NCBI RefSeq assembly: GCF_050908995.1
Contig: NC_135120.1
Span: 2,803,433-2,867,432, forward strand
Length of the DNA: 64,000 nt
From: Andrena cerasifolii
Lineage: Eukaryota; Arthropoda; Insecta; Hymenoptera; Andrenidae
Direction: 5' to 3'
A model generated the notes under the pieces. It made no database searches. It had not been told where the DNA came from and saw only the letters and a list, made by a program, of their open reading frames with translations. How positions within the stretch are numbered: position 1 is the first letter of the stretch; the number at the start of each line of letters is the position of its first letter. A program made the translations under genes and the position numbers. This document shows, in pieces, positions 11,626 through 22,749 of the stretch.

Positions 11626-11689
11626 TTTACTATGTATCCTCTACATGAAAAAAAAGAAAATCAAACTGCGACTGCTTAATACCAAATGT

Positions 11690-13893
11690 TAAAAAATCAG
11701 GATTACCTTTAGATAATCGTGAAAAGAATTTAGATTTAATGTGTTTTCTAGATTTACTTCCATTTGGTTCTAATGGACAATGTCATGAAAGTAGACCGAT
11801 CAAACTTCAAAAGCACGAGCTTGTGGCATCCTCTACTAGTCTCGTAGATTAGTAAAGGATGCCGGATGCTTAAGACAATCTTAGTCTTAAGCAACAACTG
11901 ATAATACCGCCCTTAGAGACGGGTATACCAAATATATACTCCTCAGTGAAATGCCGGCAAATGCGAGCGGTACTCGAGAGCCCTGAATGATCGAGCCCTC
12001 GGCTACTTATTCCCGCCCCGGTGCTATTTCGCAAGCGAGAAGCGCTCGCCCGGTCGCCGCCTGGCGGTCGCGTCGTGAACTACTATTATTTAAAAATTCC
12101 ATTAAATTGTATCAGCAGACTCTCCTTACTTTCTGCCGCCATTCTGCTGTCAGATCGTAACATCAGAATCTGCTCGGTATCTGCCGTCTATTTGCCGTCA
12201 GATCGCGCTGCGCAGGGTCTGCTCGATTTCTGCCATTAAAATGTACCAGCAGACCCTGCCGCCAATCTGCTCGCCGGTTAAGGCAGTATAATATGTTGGT
12301 TTTCTGCTGTCAGTCTGCTTTCATCATCGAATATAACAAATCCCGTATCAAATATGTAGCCTTTCTGTCACAAACATTTGTACTCAGACGTTGCGCAAAA
12401 TCTGCAAAACGGACGTGGCTGACTGGGATTGGAGTCCAATTTAAATTCAATGTATTTTTCACTTCGAAATACATAACAATATTGGCGTAGACCGAGAAGT
12501 GATTTATCTTGTATGGCACAACATTACGGACCTACGATATGGTTTCTAACGTTAAGTCCTAGTGAATGGTTATGGGACGATTTAGGTGAATATATTCGTG
12601 ACGCAAATGGGTGGCAAGACTCTTCGTGAAGCACTAGTTTACTTGTTGCTAAAGATCCTGTATCAACATCGAGATTTCTTGATAATAAATTTCGAACAAA
12701 TCTTTCTTTTATTTGTTCAGAAGATTCTCCGATTAATAAAGTAACACACTATTTCTGGCGACGAGAATATCAAGGTAGAGGTATACAACATTTTGATTTA
12801 TTAATCTGGTTTGAAGGTGCACCAATTTTCGGTGAATCTTCTATCGAAGAAGTCTCTAAATTTATTTTACAATATATAAGCTGCAAAATGCCACATGAAA
12901 ATATTTTGCCATTATTGCACAGACGTGTTAATACGCACCAACGACACAAACATAGTGATTATTGTCTTCGTGCTAAAAAAATAGGATCTAAAGTTATTCG
13001 TAGGTGTCGTTTTGGGTTTCCTCGACCTGTTACTGACTCGACTTCGATAGCAGGTAGAAAACAATTGAAACATAAAAGTAGATTATACGAACTTCCTCGA
13101 ACAAAAAATGAAGTTGATATTAATGATTATAATCCTGTTATTCTTACTGCATGGGAAGGCAATGTGGATATACAGTTTTGGTGAAAAATCGACATTGCTC
13201 ACTTGGTACGTTACTAAATATTTGAATAAAGCAGGGAAAAGTGAATTGTCTGATTGTGATTTTGCAAATAGTATAAATAATAAAAATGAGTCATTGGCAA
13301 GTGTTCTTTGGAATTCTGCTTTACGATCCATAAGCAATAGAGAATGTGCAGCTCTTGAGGTTGCTGATACATTGCTAGGTATGCCTTTATATGGAACTGA
13401 TTGAAATGCAACTATTAAATGGTTAGATGTGAATTCTATACGGCATAGAAAATTAAAAAGTCGTAGAGAAATTAAAGCTCTTGATGGTGAATCTACAGAT
13501 ATAGTTTGTCCATCTTTAATAGATAATTATTATCCAAATAGATCTGGAGAATTAGAATCTGTGTCTCTTTATGAATTCGCACAATGGTATGACATCACGA
13601 CAATCAAACCGAGAAATAATAATATTGAATATTATAAATTAGATAATAGTCATTATCTTAAACGGCGATAACGAGAATGTCTTATTAATCATTATAGACA
13701 TAATTCTTTATTGCTTATGTTTAAACCATGGCGGGAATTAGAGGAAATTAAAAATAGTTGTGATACTTATATGGAAGCATTTCATAAAGTAAAACTACAT
13801 CTTACGAAAGCATTACAATATCACGCAAAACTACAAGAATTGAAAAATGTTTTTGAAACTCCACAAGAGTTAGTTCAGCAATTAGATGAAGAA
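11690..13893 (+). pseudogene. Helitron Rep protein relic
   Basis: Remains of the RepHel protein of a Helitron, a rolling-circle transposon. A short amino-terminal block (about 11690-11845; GLPLDNREKNLDLMCFLDLL) matches the Helitron-like N domain. The main block starts near 12511 (WFLTLSPSEWLWDDLGEYIR) and continues through VAKDPVSTSRFLDNKFRTNL, VTHYFWRREYQGRGIQHFDL, CKMPHENILPLLHRRVNTHQ and on to QQLDEE at 13893. The HUH nickase motif reads H-F-D (12789-12797), so the second metal-binding His is lost. Other lesions are a TGA at 12627, a stop near 13183 with a frame change, and stops near 13402 and 13669. No helicase domain follows. About 600 bp between the two blocks (11850-12500) is foreign and contains degenerate CTGC-rich repeats. 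Confidence 0.85.
11850..12505. repeat. Insertion in the Helitron with degenerate CTGC-rich repeats
   Basis: Helitron coding similarity is absent here. From about 12110 to 12320 the words TCTGCCGCCATTCTGCTG, TCAGATCG and CAGCAGAC recur at irregular spacing (roughly every 60-70 bases). No gene or element ends are recognised. Confidence 0.45.
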
Positions 13894-13913
13894 TAATACA
13901 ATTATATAATTAT

Positions 13914-13940
13914 AGTTTGTGTATGTGTGTGTGTGTGTGT
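13914..13940. repeat. (TG)n microsatellite
   Basis: A run of about 10 TG units (with interrupted TG words just before it) directly downstream of the Helitron relic. Confidence 0.85.
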
Positions 13941-14034
13941 CAAATAATATAAAGATATTATTGTTCAATGATTTTGTATTTTATTTTTTTTTAATAGAAT
14001 GTATAACTTTCGCATTTTCTATCGTATCAGCATG

Positions 14035-14239
14035 AACGTTTCAGTAACATACTGCGGAGATTTTCCAGATGAAAATGAATTTAAACACGGTATAAATCGG
14101 ATTATTTTTAGCATTATTAGATTAGAAATGTTACATTTATATTTAATTATCTAGTACTGTTCTAGAAATAATCCGATTTATACCGTGTTTGAATTCATTT
14201 TAAACTGGAAAATCTCAGTAGTATGTTACTGAAAACGTT
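14035..14239. mobile_element. 205-bp palindromic MITE
   Basis: Near-perfect inverted repeat with arms of about 70-75 bp. The left end reads AACGTTTCAGTAACATACT and the right end mirrors it, both leading into AAACACGGTATAAATCGG. The AT-rich middle has no coding capacity. One arm of the same family recurs at 37308-37377. Non-autonomous; superfamily not assigned. Confidence 0.75.
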
Positions 14240-14865
14240 ACGTTTTACATTTTATAAATACATAATCCATCGCAAGCAACACTGTATGCCTTTCAAGCCG
14301 AGGCTCGAACGGAGATCAGAAGCCGCCGCCGGATAGCCCGGGTCCTTAGCACGAAAACAGATCGCGCCGGTTCGCATAAACACCCTGCCTTATTTGAAAT
14401 TTCGAAGCCTTCGAATAAAAGCCGAATAAACTACGGATAAAGATGAAAACCTTATTCGATGGTTCGAATAAACGTTCTTCGAATAAAAAAATTATCTTTC
14501 GCCGTCGAATGAATTCACTTGAAATAAATTTATTTATCCGTGGTGTTTGTAATAAAGATACCTCGTGTTATTCAAAGCTTCGAATAACAGAAAAGTATAT
14601 CCATTGAGTATATCCAGATATTATCTTTGCCCATCTTTATTCTCCAGCCGCTTCGCCATGATCAACAGACGCGGTCGCGTCTGGAAGCTAATTCCCTTTC
14701 CCCCTCTACCCATAGGCACACTGAGCGACCATGTCTCTATACACGAATGCTACTGAAATGGGTGCGACCCCGCAACTATTTTGGCCTTATTATCTTATCT
14801 TAGACATAGTTCCGGTGTTTTAACATGAAAAAAATTCACAAATTATGAAAAAAGCGATGAAATCC
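14240..14865. repeat. Repeat block shared with 38105-38560, first parts
   Basis: Two sub-blocks (14240-14300 and about 14617-14660) match the copy at 38105-38305. Between them is a stretch in which TTCGAATAA or its complement recurs about seven times. No gene is recognised; a short open frame at 14565-14756 has no support. Confidence 0.55.
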
Positions 14866-15337
14866 CCCCCCCCCCCACATATACATGACTCATGTATGAA
14901 AGGAGCTACTTTCCTTTAATTCTCGAAAAAAACTAAAAAAGTGCAGATGCAAAGATTGTGAAATCAACTTTGCTAATTCCAATTGTATACAAATTAATTT
15001 AGTGTTCAGATTTTCAGCTTCGGTTTTAATTAATTAACGGGTTGTATAAGAAAAAAATCCGCATCTCGCTTAATATACTACTGACTTTGATTCGTTTAAA
15101 TTAGTCTCTACCAAGTTTTTATTATCTATGATCGTAAAATGATCTTCATACGGCCCGCTAATTACTTAAAACCGAAGCTGAAAATCACAGCACTAAATTG
15201 ATTTGTATAAAATTGGAATTAGCAAAGTTGATTTCACAATCTTTGCATCTGAACTTTTTTTTAATTTTTTTCGAGAATTAAAGGAAAGTAGTCTTTCATA
15301 CATGAATCATGTTTAGGTAGGTGGGGGGGGGGGGGGT
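14866..15337. mobile_element. Foldback element with C/G-run ends
   Basis: Inverted repeat with arms of about 190 bp around a loop of about 90-100 bp. The left arm begins in a run of 14 C followed by ACATATACATGACTCATG, and the right arm ends in a matching G run. Shared words include CTTTCCTTTAATTCTCGAAA and AGATTGTGAAATCAAC in opposite orientation. No coding sequence. Target duplications are hidden by the homopolymer ends. Confidence 0.7.
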
Positions 15338-15340
15338 ATA

Positions 15341-15435
15341 CGTATCGGCAACTATGTATTTCCTAAATTTATCGGCTAGCTTGGATTTCCACCGGTTCTG
15401 ATGCTATATGGCGCGAATATATCATCAGTGCCGGT
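15341..15435. repeat. Repeat block matching 38374-38470
   Basis: The words TACGTATCGGCAACTATGT, TTTATCGGCTAGCTTGGA and CCACCGGTTCTGATG are shared with the second copy. The block is cut by the solo LTR that starts at 15436 and resumes at 16675. Confidence 0.7.
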
Positions 15436-16674
15436 TGTAACGGTTTCAAGCGTGACGTAACGCTTCTTACAGGATTTCGGGATTGGTTCGAGTGGCGTGT
15501 GATAAAGAATTAAAATTCAAGAACAAGAATTTAACTTAATAGTGTTTATTCAGGAAAACACTTCTAAATCATACAAGCAAACATAAATTAACGCTTTATA
15601 ATTTTAAAGGAATTAGAATAATTAAATAGGTTGCGACTCTCGGTCGGTACAAAGAAATAAAGTTGATCGTCTTGGGTTGCCACTCTTGGTCGGTACAAAA
15701 GAACGCCCGTTTGATCGATCAATTTAGTATATTGTAACTTAAATGACTAATAATGACGTCTTAGTCGATTGAAGGAGTTAGATTATGGATATTGACTCTC
15801 GGTCAATGTAGAAGGATAATAGATTTATGTAGTAGTTTAGGATTTAGGAATTGAATATGTTAAGTTGAGATCCGTTTTGAATTGTTCTCCGTTTCATCAG
15901 AGGCAGGTTTTGCCACCTGGAATAATCTCATTCCCTCGTCGCTTAGGAGTAATATTACTAACCTGAGAATTATGAATAATAATAACTTAGCTTCATCAAC
16001 TAAGTGGCCTACAAAGCGGCCTCCAAGGCAGAAACCTCTCGCTAAACCTGGCGACTATGGCCTTAGTTTAAACGATAAGCATAGCCAAGTGTCCAGCAAG
16101 GCGGCCTCCAAAGTTGGAGCATAGATTTATGTCGGGATCAGCTATAAGCTTTAAATGATCCTTTTGTGTTGAATTGTTGAATATTGAATTAACGAATTGA
16201 ATGCTTGAATGAATATCTCTGGGTTATCGTGCCCGTATTTATACATATTCTGGATCTTGGGAGCGCACCAATAGGAATGGAGTTCGACTATTACGCGTCA
16301 ATCATTCTCGACTCGCTCGATCCGTTCTCCAACCAGTCTACGAATGGACTGGTTAGTGCGCAGGCGCGCGTGGAACGCTCGGTTCTCCCACTCATCGCTA
16401 TGCATATTTCTCTGCTCTCGATCCTTACTCTCGCCGATCCGCCGATCGACTGAGGATCGCGCATGCGTTCGATTCTCCCACTCTTCCTCACTCAATTCTC
16501 TCTTTCATCGCACTCGCGTCTCGCGATACTCTGAGCTAATGTTAATATTAATACTAAACACACCTTATAAAAGTAGGAATAATAAGAATATAATAAGAAT
16601 ATAAGTATTTAAGTGCTTATTAATTAGTTTTATTAACGTGAAAAAGAAAGGGGCAGTTTTGGGGGTTTGTTACA
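15436..16674. repeat. Solo LTR, 1,239 bp, 4-bp TSD CGGT
   Basis: Begins TGTAACGG and ends TTGTTACA, so the ends have the TG...CA form, and is flanked by CGGT on both sides (15432-15435 and 16675-16678). The interior has a diverged repeated word (CTCTCGGTCGGTACAAA near 15635 and a variant near 15690), a TTATAAAAG box near 16564 and AT-rich sequence after it. No coding similarity is present. The homologous repeat at 38374-38560 lacks the insert and shows a single CGGT at the same point, so this is an insertion with its empty site in the same window. The 4-bp duplication suits a Ty3/gypsy element. Confidence 0.85.
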
Positions 16675-17308
16675 CGGTGTGGGAGAATCCTTGAAGCCTC
16701 ATTCTGTCATTTCTCGAGTCTGTCTCAGTACACGATTCATAAATTCATTATTATTTCCACGTACGGTGCTTATTAGCATTCAAACGCACCAAACCTACCT
16801 GCACGGATGTCTACTGGAGGCAACTATACCGGCAAAAACTTCCTTCTTGCCGAATCCACGACGAAAGTTGGTTGAAACGGTTTGTTTACTCATCGCGTAT
16901 ACGTACACGCTTTTCCTAGCTTGTGTGAGCGTACGCACACAATCAAGGCCCGGCGAGACGGCCCACAGTGGTTTGAATAGAGGAAAAAAGTCATTTTTTG
17001 AATGTTAAGTACACAGAATTTTTTCAATACAATTCCATAGTAGGATAGTTGAAGCACCAGAACCAACAAGAATTTTCTGTAGATACCATTAATTTGTAAG
17101 GAAATTATAATATGAAAGTTGGGGAACAGAACACCTGCAATTTTGAGTTACAAACGCACTATCTTTCAAGTAGAATTTCAACTACCTGCAAACTAAAAAG
17201 AAAAACGCAATTTTGTAATTTGATTATGTTCATACTGAACATATATATTACATGAATTAAGTCAATGACACCCTCGTTGATTTCAGTAGGACATAAGTTG
17301 AGCAAATA
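16675..17308. other. End of repeat block, then no gene recognised
   Basis: 16675-16760 continues the repeat shared with 38470-38560. The rest (to 17308) holds a 113-codon open frame (16667-17008) without recognisable motifs; I do not call it. Confidence 0.5.
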
Positions 17309-18223
17309 GGGTAGATGTTCCAATTACCGTGCTTTGATGCCGACTTGCTCGGGAAGGAATTAATTACTGACTTCTCTTACTTTAATTTTGGTTGGTGAAA
17401 ATTTATATTGGTGTTTTGAACTTTTCTCTTTATTCAGGCATTTTTTCGGGTTGAAAATGTTAGTTTTTCATATTTTTTTTAATTGAAATTAGAATACATG
17501 TTTTTGTCCCAATTACCGTGCCCTGTAAAATGCGATGTCCCTATTCCCGTGCCCCCAATTACCGTGCCCTTTTTTTAATAGCGTTCTCGCGGTTAGGTTA
17601 TGTCTTTCAACTTTGAACTGTTCAAAAAATTTTGTTGCTCTACGAGAGGTGTTTTTATGTAATTTTAATATGACCTTTTCATTACAAAAGCTAAATATGC
17701 AAATATAAATTTCTGTTCACCCGTTCTGAGAAACGAAAGTAAGGTTAAGTTTAGCAGTTACAGAGGGAGCCAGTGGGATTCGAGGGGCACGGTAATAGGG
17801 ACAAGCGTTAAATTCCTGTCCCAATTACCGGATTCACTTTAAAAATACGAAAACATTTCAAAAGTGCTCATTTTGTAATTTTTTCATAAAATTTGAACCT
17901 TTTATGATATAATAAACATTTTATATAAGTGCAAATCATGATAATAATCAATTTATTCACTTCTGTAAAGTACGTGTTCCTTACCGTTTCCGGTAAGGTT
18001 TTAGGTAAATTCATCGAAATCTTCGTATGCTTTTTTGAAATTTTTTTTACTATGCTTTAATTGTTTAAAAATGCAACCTTCTCGTTTGTAACACATACAT
18101 TGATAGTTTAACTTCATTCAAAAAAATTCTTTCCTTATTTATTTATGCGAGTTTTTTGCACGGCTTCTTTAAGCATAAAGGCAAGGTAATTGGGACAGGG
18201 CACGGTAATTGGGGCATCTACCC
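17309..18223. mobile_element. 915-bp non-autonomous TIR element with ATTACCGTGCC motifs
   Basis: The terminal inverted repeats, about 24 bp, read GGGTAGATGTTCCAATTACC at the left and GGGTAGATGCCCCAATTACC at the right (inward). They are flanked by TA on each side (17307-17308, 18224-18225). The motif CCCAATTACCGTGCCC and variants recur in both orientations near 17508, 17540-17575, 17782, 17818 and 18184-18215. No coding sequence. The build (GGGTA start, arrays of a subterminal motif) is the same as that of the element at 10487-11625, although the sequence differs. Confidence 0.75.
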
Positions 18224-18225
18224 TA

Positions 18226-19243
18226 GGTATTTTTAACAATAGAATCGAAGTTTAATTAGACATAACTTTTTCGCGATTTAATACTAGTGGTGCATTATAC
18301 CTTTGGGTACATAACCAAACAGGTTTCAGCTGCGTAAACCTGCGGCTTTGGAGTAGGGAGCATTTTTTCTATAAATTTTATGAATAAGTATTTGAAGTAT
18401 CTTGCTTCCGTTTTTCATAATATCGAAAAATGTTTTAGACAAAAGTTGAATAGTTTCTAGGAGACCATAATTTAATATAATTAGTTTTTTATATGTGGAC
18501 GCATAAAGGGCATATGTATGAAGGTCACCGATGTTTTGTTAAACGGAACTATGTATTTATTAATACATTACTGGATTCAGTTCGTCATTTTCTATGACAC
18601 AGTATTAACCTACTTATGTCGGAAAACTATTAGTTTAGGAGATATTTTAATTTAATCAGTAATATTGACATACAAATATCTATATATTTTATTAATTTTT
18701 ACTTCATATTTGTAATCAGCGACCTCAAAAATCCTGGGATACCAAGTTTTGTATAAATTGAAGGTTTCACATTGATGCTATCATATTTTTTCCTTGATAT
18801 GGGGATTTCGCACCACTGTGCGGCCCCCTTAAGTGGCGACCGGTCCCCGTTCGTCTCAGAATTACGGTCCCCGATTCCCGACCGAAGTGCAATTGGTCAG
18901 GAGCTTCGATTCCCTTTTGCATCCTCTCACTATTACGGTCAGAATTTCTCTCCACTTTCGTTACGGTTACTGGTTAGTTGACCGATATGTGACCGGTCTA
19001 AATTTCGGTTTCTACTTCGGTCTCGACACTTTGGTACTTACTATTACGGCTAGTGTTCCTTCTCAAGAATGCTTTCTCAAGAATTTCACGAGAAATTTTA
19101 TAATTGCTTATTTCTTATTTCTCAAGAAATACTATAATTTCTCGAGAAACTTAAATCTAGCAAAAATATTACAAATCTCATTTATTTTCGTAAATGAATG
19201 TATTACTAGTTAATCGCGAACGTATAAACACATCTATAATTGA
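18226..19243. other. No gene recognised; CTCAAGAA-rich tract
   Basis: AT-rich to about 18790, then a more balanced stretch with repeated ATTACGGT and GGTCCCCG words (18835-19040). From 19055 to 19150 the words CTCAAGAA, CTCGAGAA and CTCACGAGAA recur; a similar cluster lies at 21385-21440. Short open frames here are not supported. Confidence 0.5.
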
Positions 19244-20735
19244 GGGCTCGGATGCAATAAGGGGACTAGCGCTCGAAAATGGGAAAAATAATTGTCCAAA
19301 CGTTAAGAAATATTGGAAAATTATATGTTGTTAAACTGTATTTTAAAAAATATAGTGTTGTAAAGCTCGCCACGACACACCATTTTTCTATTTGCAGCTT
19401 GTTCATCCAATCATTAGTATTCGAGATAAAAATTATAAACCAAAAAAAATTCTTCGATCAAAATCATTATTTCTTTAAACATAAATTGCGATAACTTGAG
19501 TAAATATTAACGGATCGTTATGAGGCTTGAAACATAAAACTCAGAAAACTCTAGCGAAGCCGTGAAATGTAAGCACAAATCTCTTATGTTAAAAAATGTA
19601 ATAATATTTAATTTAAAAGTAATACTGGACATAACCCATGTCTTTCAACGTTCGCCGTTAAAAAGTATCGAGGGAATTTTGAGGTACATATAACTTACAG
19701 CGACAAAGTTTTTTCTTAATATACAAGGAAGTTTTTCACCAATTTTCATACTGATCAATAAATAATTATAGAAGATACGACGATATATATAAATCCCGCG
19801 CGGCACCAACAGTCAGCAGCTGCGTACAATCGCGTCACACTGCAAAGACATGACGTTCTCACTATTATATGATTATATATTACAAAAATATATTGCGATA
19901 AAAAAAAATAAATAAAGAAGAAAAGATAAGCGAAAAGAAAATGAAAAAGGAAAGATAGAAAAAAGGAGAAAAAGAAAAATTTATAAATGAACAGAAAATT
20001 GTAAACAAAACAGTGTAAATATTGTAAATATTGCGTGTAAATACTATAATAAAAATGTTACTAAATATTTCGAAAATAATATCGCAATATTTTTTTGTAA
20101 TATATAATCATATAATAGTGAGAACGTCATGTCTTTGCAGTGTGACGCGATTGTACGCAGCTGCTGACTGTTGGTGCCGCGCGGGATTTATATATATCGT
20201 CGTATCTTCTATAATTATTTATTGATCAGTATGAAAATTGGTGAAAAACTTCCTTGTATATTAAGAAAAAACTTTGTCGCTGTAAGTTATATGTACCTCA
20301 AAATTCCCTCGATACTTTTTAACGGCGAACGTTGAAAGACATGGGTTATGTCCAGTATTACTTTTAAATTAAATATTATTACATTTTTAACATAAGAGAT
20401 TTGTGCATACATTTCACGGCTTCGCTAGAGTTTTCTGAGTTTTATGTTTCAAGCCTCATAACGATCCGTTAATATTTACTCAAGTTATCGCAATTTATGT
20501 TTAAAGAAATAATGATTTTGATCGAAAAATTTTTTTTGGTTTATAATTTTTATCTCGAATACTAATGATTGGATGAACAAGCTGCAAATAGAAAAATGGT
20601 GTGTCGTGGCGAGCTTTACAACACTATATTTTTTAAAATACAGTTTAACAACATTTAATTTTCCAATATTTCTTAACGTTTGGACAATTATTTTTCCCAT
20701 TTTCGAGCGCTAGTCCCCTTATTGCATCCGAGCCC
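19244..20735. mobile_element. 1.49-kb foldback element, TTAA-type target
   Basis: Two arms of about 640 bp in opposite orientation (19244-19890 and 20085-20735) around an AT-rich loop of about 190 bp. Ends read GGGCTCGGATGCAATAAGGG. The right flank is TTAA (20736-20739) and the left TTGA (19240-19243), so a TTAA duplication with one mutation is likely. Each arm contains a mirrored open frame of 71 codons, beginning MGKIIVQTLRNIGKL on the strand facing the loop, with no known domain. The arms are nearly identical, implying young age or homogenisation. A further copy lies at 36551-37307. Confidence 0.8.
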
Positions 20736-20789
20736 TTAATTTATAATACATCTTATTAATAACATTAGAACCTATATGAATTCCAATAG

Positions 20790-21000
20790 AAAATCACAGT
20801 ACAGAAGATTCGATATTATTAACTGCTGAAGGTGCTCTTAAATTCTTATTTAAAAATTTAGAAAAATTGTATAATGAATTAAGTACCTAATGTGTTTCAT
20901 GTGGCTATTAAAGAAGAAATGTAGAAAAGAGGAGATAAGACTGTTCTATCCCGTATAAAATTTTTGCATGATCCAGAATTTCTTCCAAAAGGGTCAAAAG
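20790..21000 (+). pseudogene. Short coding relic, family not recognised
   Basis: Two consecutive frames give protein-like text: DSILLTAEGALKFLFKNLEK first, then after a frameshift NVFHVAIKEEM (stop) KRGDKTVLSRIKFLHDPEFL. About 75 codons in total. The composition suggests a transposase-type protein, perhaps hAT, but I see no diagnostic motif. Confidence 0.35.
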
Positions 21001-21002
21001 AC

Positions 21003-21112
21003 GCATTTTTTCATTTAACAGCCAAGATATATATCTATCTTGGCTGTTAAATGAAAAAATGCGTTTTTTGCAAAATCTGTTACTTAAAATATATCAGTAA
21101 CAGATTTTGCCA
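21003..21112. repeat. Two adjacent strong hairpins
   Basis: First hairpin: arms of about 29 bp (GCATTTTTTCATTTAACAGC and its complement) around a TATATC loop. Second, starting a few bases later: CAAAATCTGTTACT and its complement around an AAAATATATC loop. Both are near perfect and directly follow the coding relic. Confidence 0.6.
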
Positions 21113-21690
21113 AAAAAACAGAAATAGATTCGCTGACGCTACATTCGACGCATTGTGCTATTTAAAAATAAATTTTGAAAACAAAAAGTAATGTCTCGCT
21201 TTGTACAAATTTTGTATTAAACAAATAAATTCACCAATTGTATTTAATATCTATTTTTTCAATTACACAAGTTTTGTATAACTTAGACAGGAATAATCAT
21301 TCAGTTAAAGTTTTCTTGTGTTTTTGATAAATATTATCAACATTATTCCAAAAATATAATTTTTGCAATATTTTTTTCAATTTCTGGAGAATTCCCGAGA
21401 ATTCTCAAGAAATATGATCTCATTTCTGATTTCTCGAGACACAAAAAATATGGAGAAATCAGGAACACTAATTGTGGCCCACTACTGGCCAATAGTTGCT
21501 CATCGCTGATATAAAGTATAAAAAATATATCTAAGTTTTCAATAATAAAATTAAATATTAAGTTTATACATTCACGTCACTATATAAACCATGATTTCAT
21601 GTTTTTGAAAGATCGTGTGCGCTTGACCTGAAAATGGCGGCTTCCAGCTCATTGGCCACACTGTCCCCGGACCCACTGTACTGAAAGTGC
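21113..21690. other. No gene recognised
   Basis: AT-rich, with a CTCGAGAA/CTCAAGAA-rich patch at 21385-21440 like the one near 19100. No coding evidence. Confidence 0.5.
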
Positions 21691-22700
21691 TATTAGTTTA
21701 CGCACCGTCCTCACTGATATAAATACTATGGATTGGAGATGTTGAAGCGATTTGAAGGATTTTTGACATGATGCGCCATCATCGTTCAACCGATGTACTA
21801 TACTTCCCTTCGCCCCGCGATCATCCGCGGTGCTCCACACTTTGCCTCACTTTGCCACGCCAACCGATGCCAACTGCCGCTGACGCGAGTATATAAAAAG
21901 TGTTTATTGGCAAAAGTAGCTAAATTGTGCAGTGTATAGTGGTTATGCAAGTAAATTTTCAAAATGGGCAAATGCAATGAAACATGGTTTATATAGTATT
22001 AAAGATTTAACAAAAATTAAGATTTCTTATTTCATAGATTTCTTTGCTACAATCTCTTACCAATGATGATGCGAGTGTGACCTAATATTCATGAATGTTG
22101 GGTAAATACAACTGACTTGGACTTAGGTGGATTCCCAAGGTAACGTCTCTAAGAGTGAGATATATTTGTATGTATTGTAAGATTAATAAATTTATTTTAG
22201 TATTATTATGAATTCAATTTCATTTAATGAGAAATGCATACCTACATCTCCTTTATTCATAACAATAAAGCAAACGACAAAACTGTATACAAATATTTTA
22301 AATTCACGTTTTGCGAACTTCATTAATCATTACTTCAGTTGGTTTTATATTACATTTATATATTTATTTCACTATTTTCATGAATTTCATTTGCTCTGAT
22401 TAACTTTTTTGAATTTCAACCATCATACAAGCAATTCGTATTATATGATTATACTACATTATGTACATAATATAATAATACCTACATTATGTTACACTAT
22501 TCTTTTAGTCTATTATAAGCCACATTTTTCAAACTTCGCGCTATTTCCTTTAATACATCGGTGGAACGGTGGAGGCGCTAGCATCTAAAATCACCTTCAA
22601 TTCGCTTCAACCGCTATACGGCCGGCTTATGGGAATCTCGTATCAATAGTATATATATATCAGTGACCGTCCTGGTCAGTCCTAGTCCTTTAGGTCCGTG
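21690..22700. promoter_or_regulatory. Inverted pair of promoter-like segments upstream of BARD1
   Basis: The segment at 22560-22690 ends about 60 bp before the BARD1 ATG. It contains, in order, GGCGC, CTTCAATTCGCTTCAAC and AGTATATATATATCAGTGAC, the last resembling a TCAGT initiator. A diverged copy lies in the opposite orientation at 21690-21780, with GGCGC, CTTCAAATCGCTTCAAC and AGTATTTATATCAGTGAG when read on the minus strand. The right copy is placed to act as the BARD1 promoter. The left would drive minus-strand transcription, but no gene is recognised there. A TIR element of about 1 kb is an alternative reading. Confidence 0.4.
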
Positions 22701-22749
22701 GTTGGTAGTTGATTACATAAACGTAAAATTATAACATAAAAATTCAAAT

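Larger units (their letters stand above)
7590..11655 (-). pseudogene. Ty3/gypsy pol (protease-RT-RNase H), multiply broken
   Basis: Relic of a gypsy pol gene. On the minus strand, in order: the protease end with LPLAQDGI next to 10440 and FFRENGAIIDYSRLG just after; an inter-domain segment to 9325; reverse transcriptase from 9276 to about 8600 (VIDFRQLNEKT, FDLASGFHQIPM, MPFGLKNAP, then LFVCLDDIVIYA with both Asp present); the connection (FLGLAGYYRRFIKDFSK); and RNase H (8478-8180), ending LAEYDYKIIYKPGK. Downstream (8180-7590) is a Ser/Pro/Lys-rich linker, and integrase is missing. Lesions include frameshifts near 8985 and 8180, a stop in RNase H near 8264, and loss of the first RNase H Asp (THVSG where TDASG is usual). 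A roughly 440-bp non-coding block (9640-10085) and a 1,139-bp TIR element (10487-11625) interrupt it. If the latter is skipped, the protease frame continues to about 11652. Confidence 0.85.

Noticed and set aside
14865..14880. Poly-C and poly-G runs as sequencing errors
   Set aside because: Matching C and G runs sit at mirrored ends of a foldback element, so they belong to its termini.
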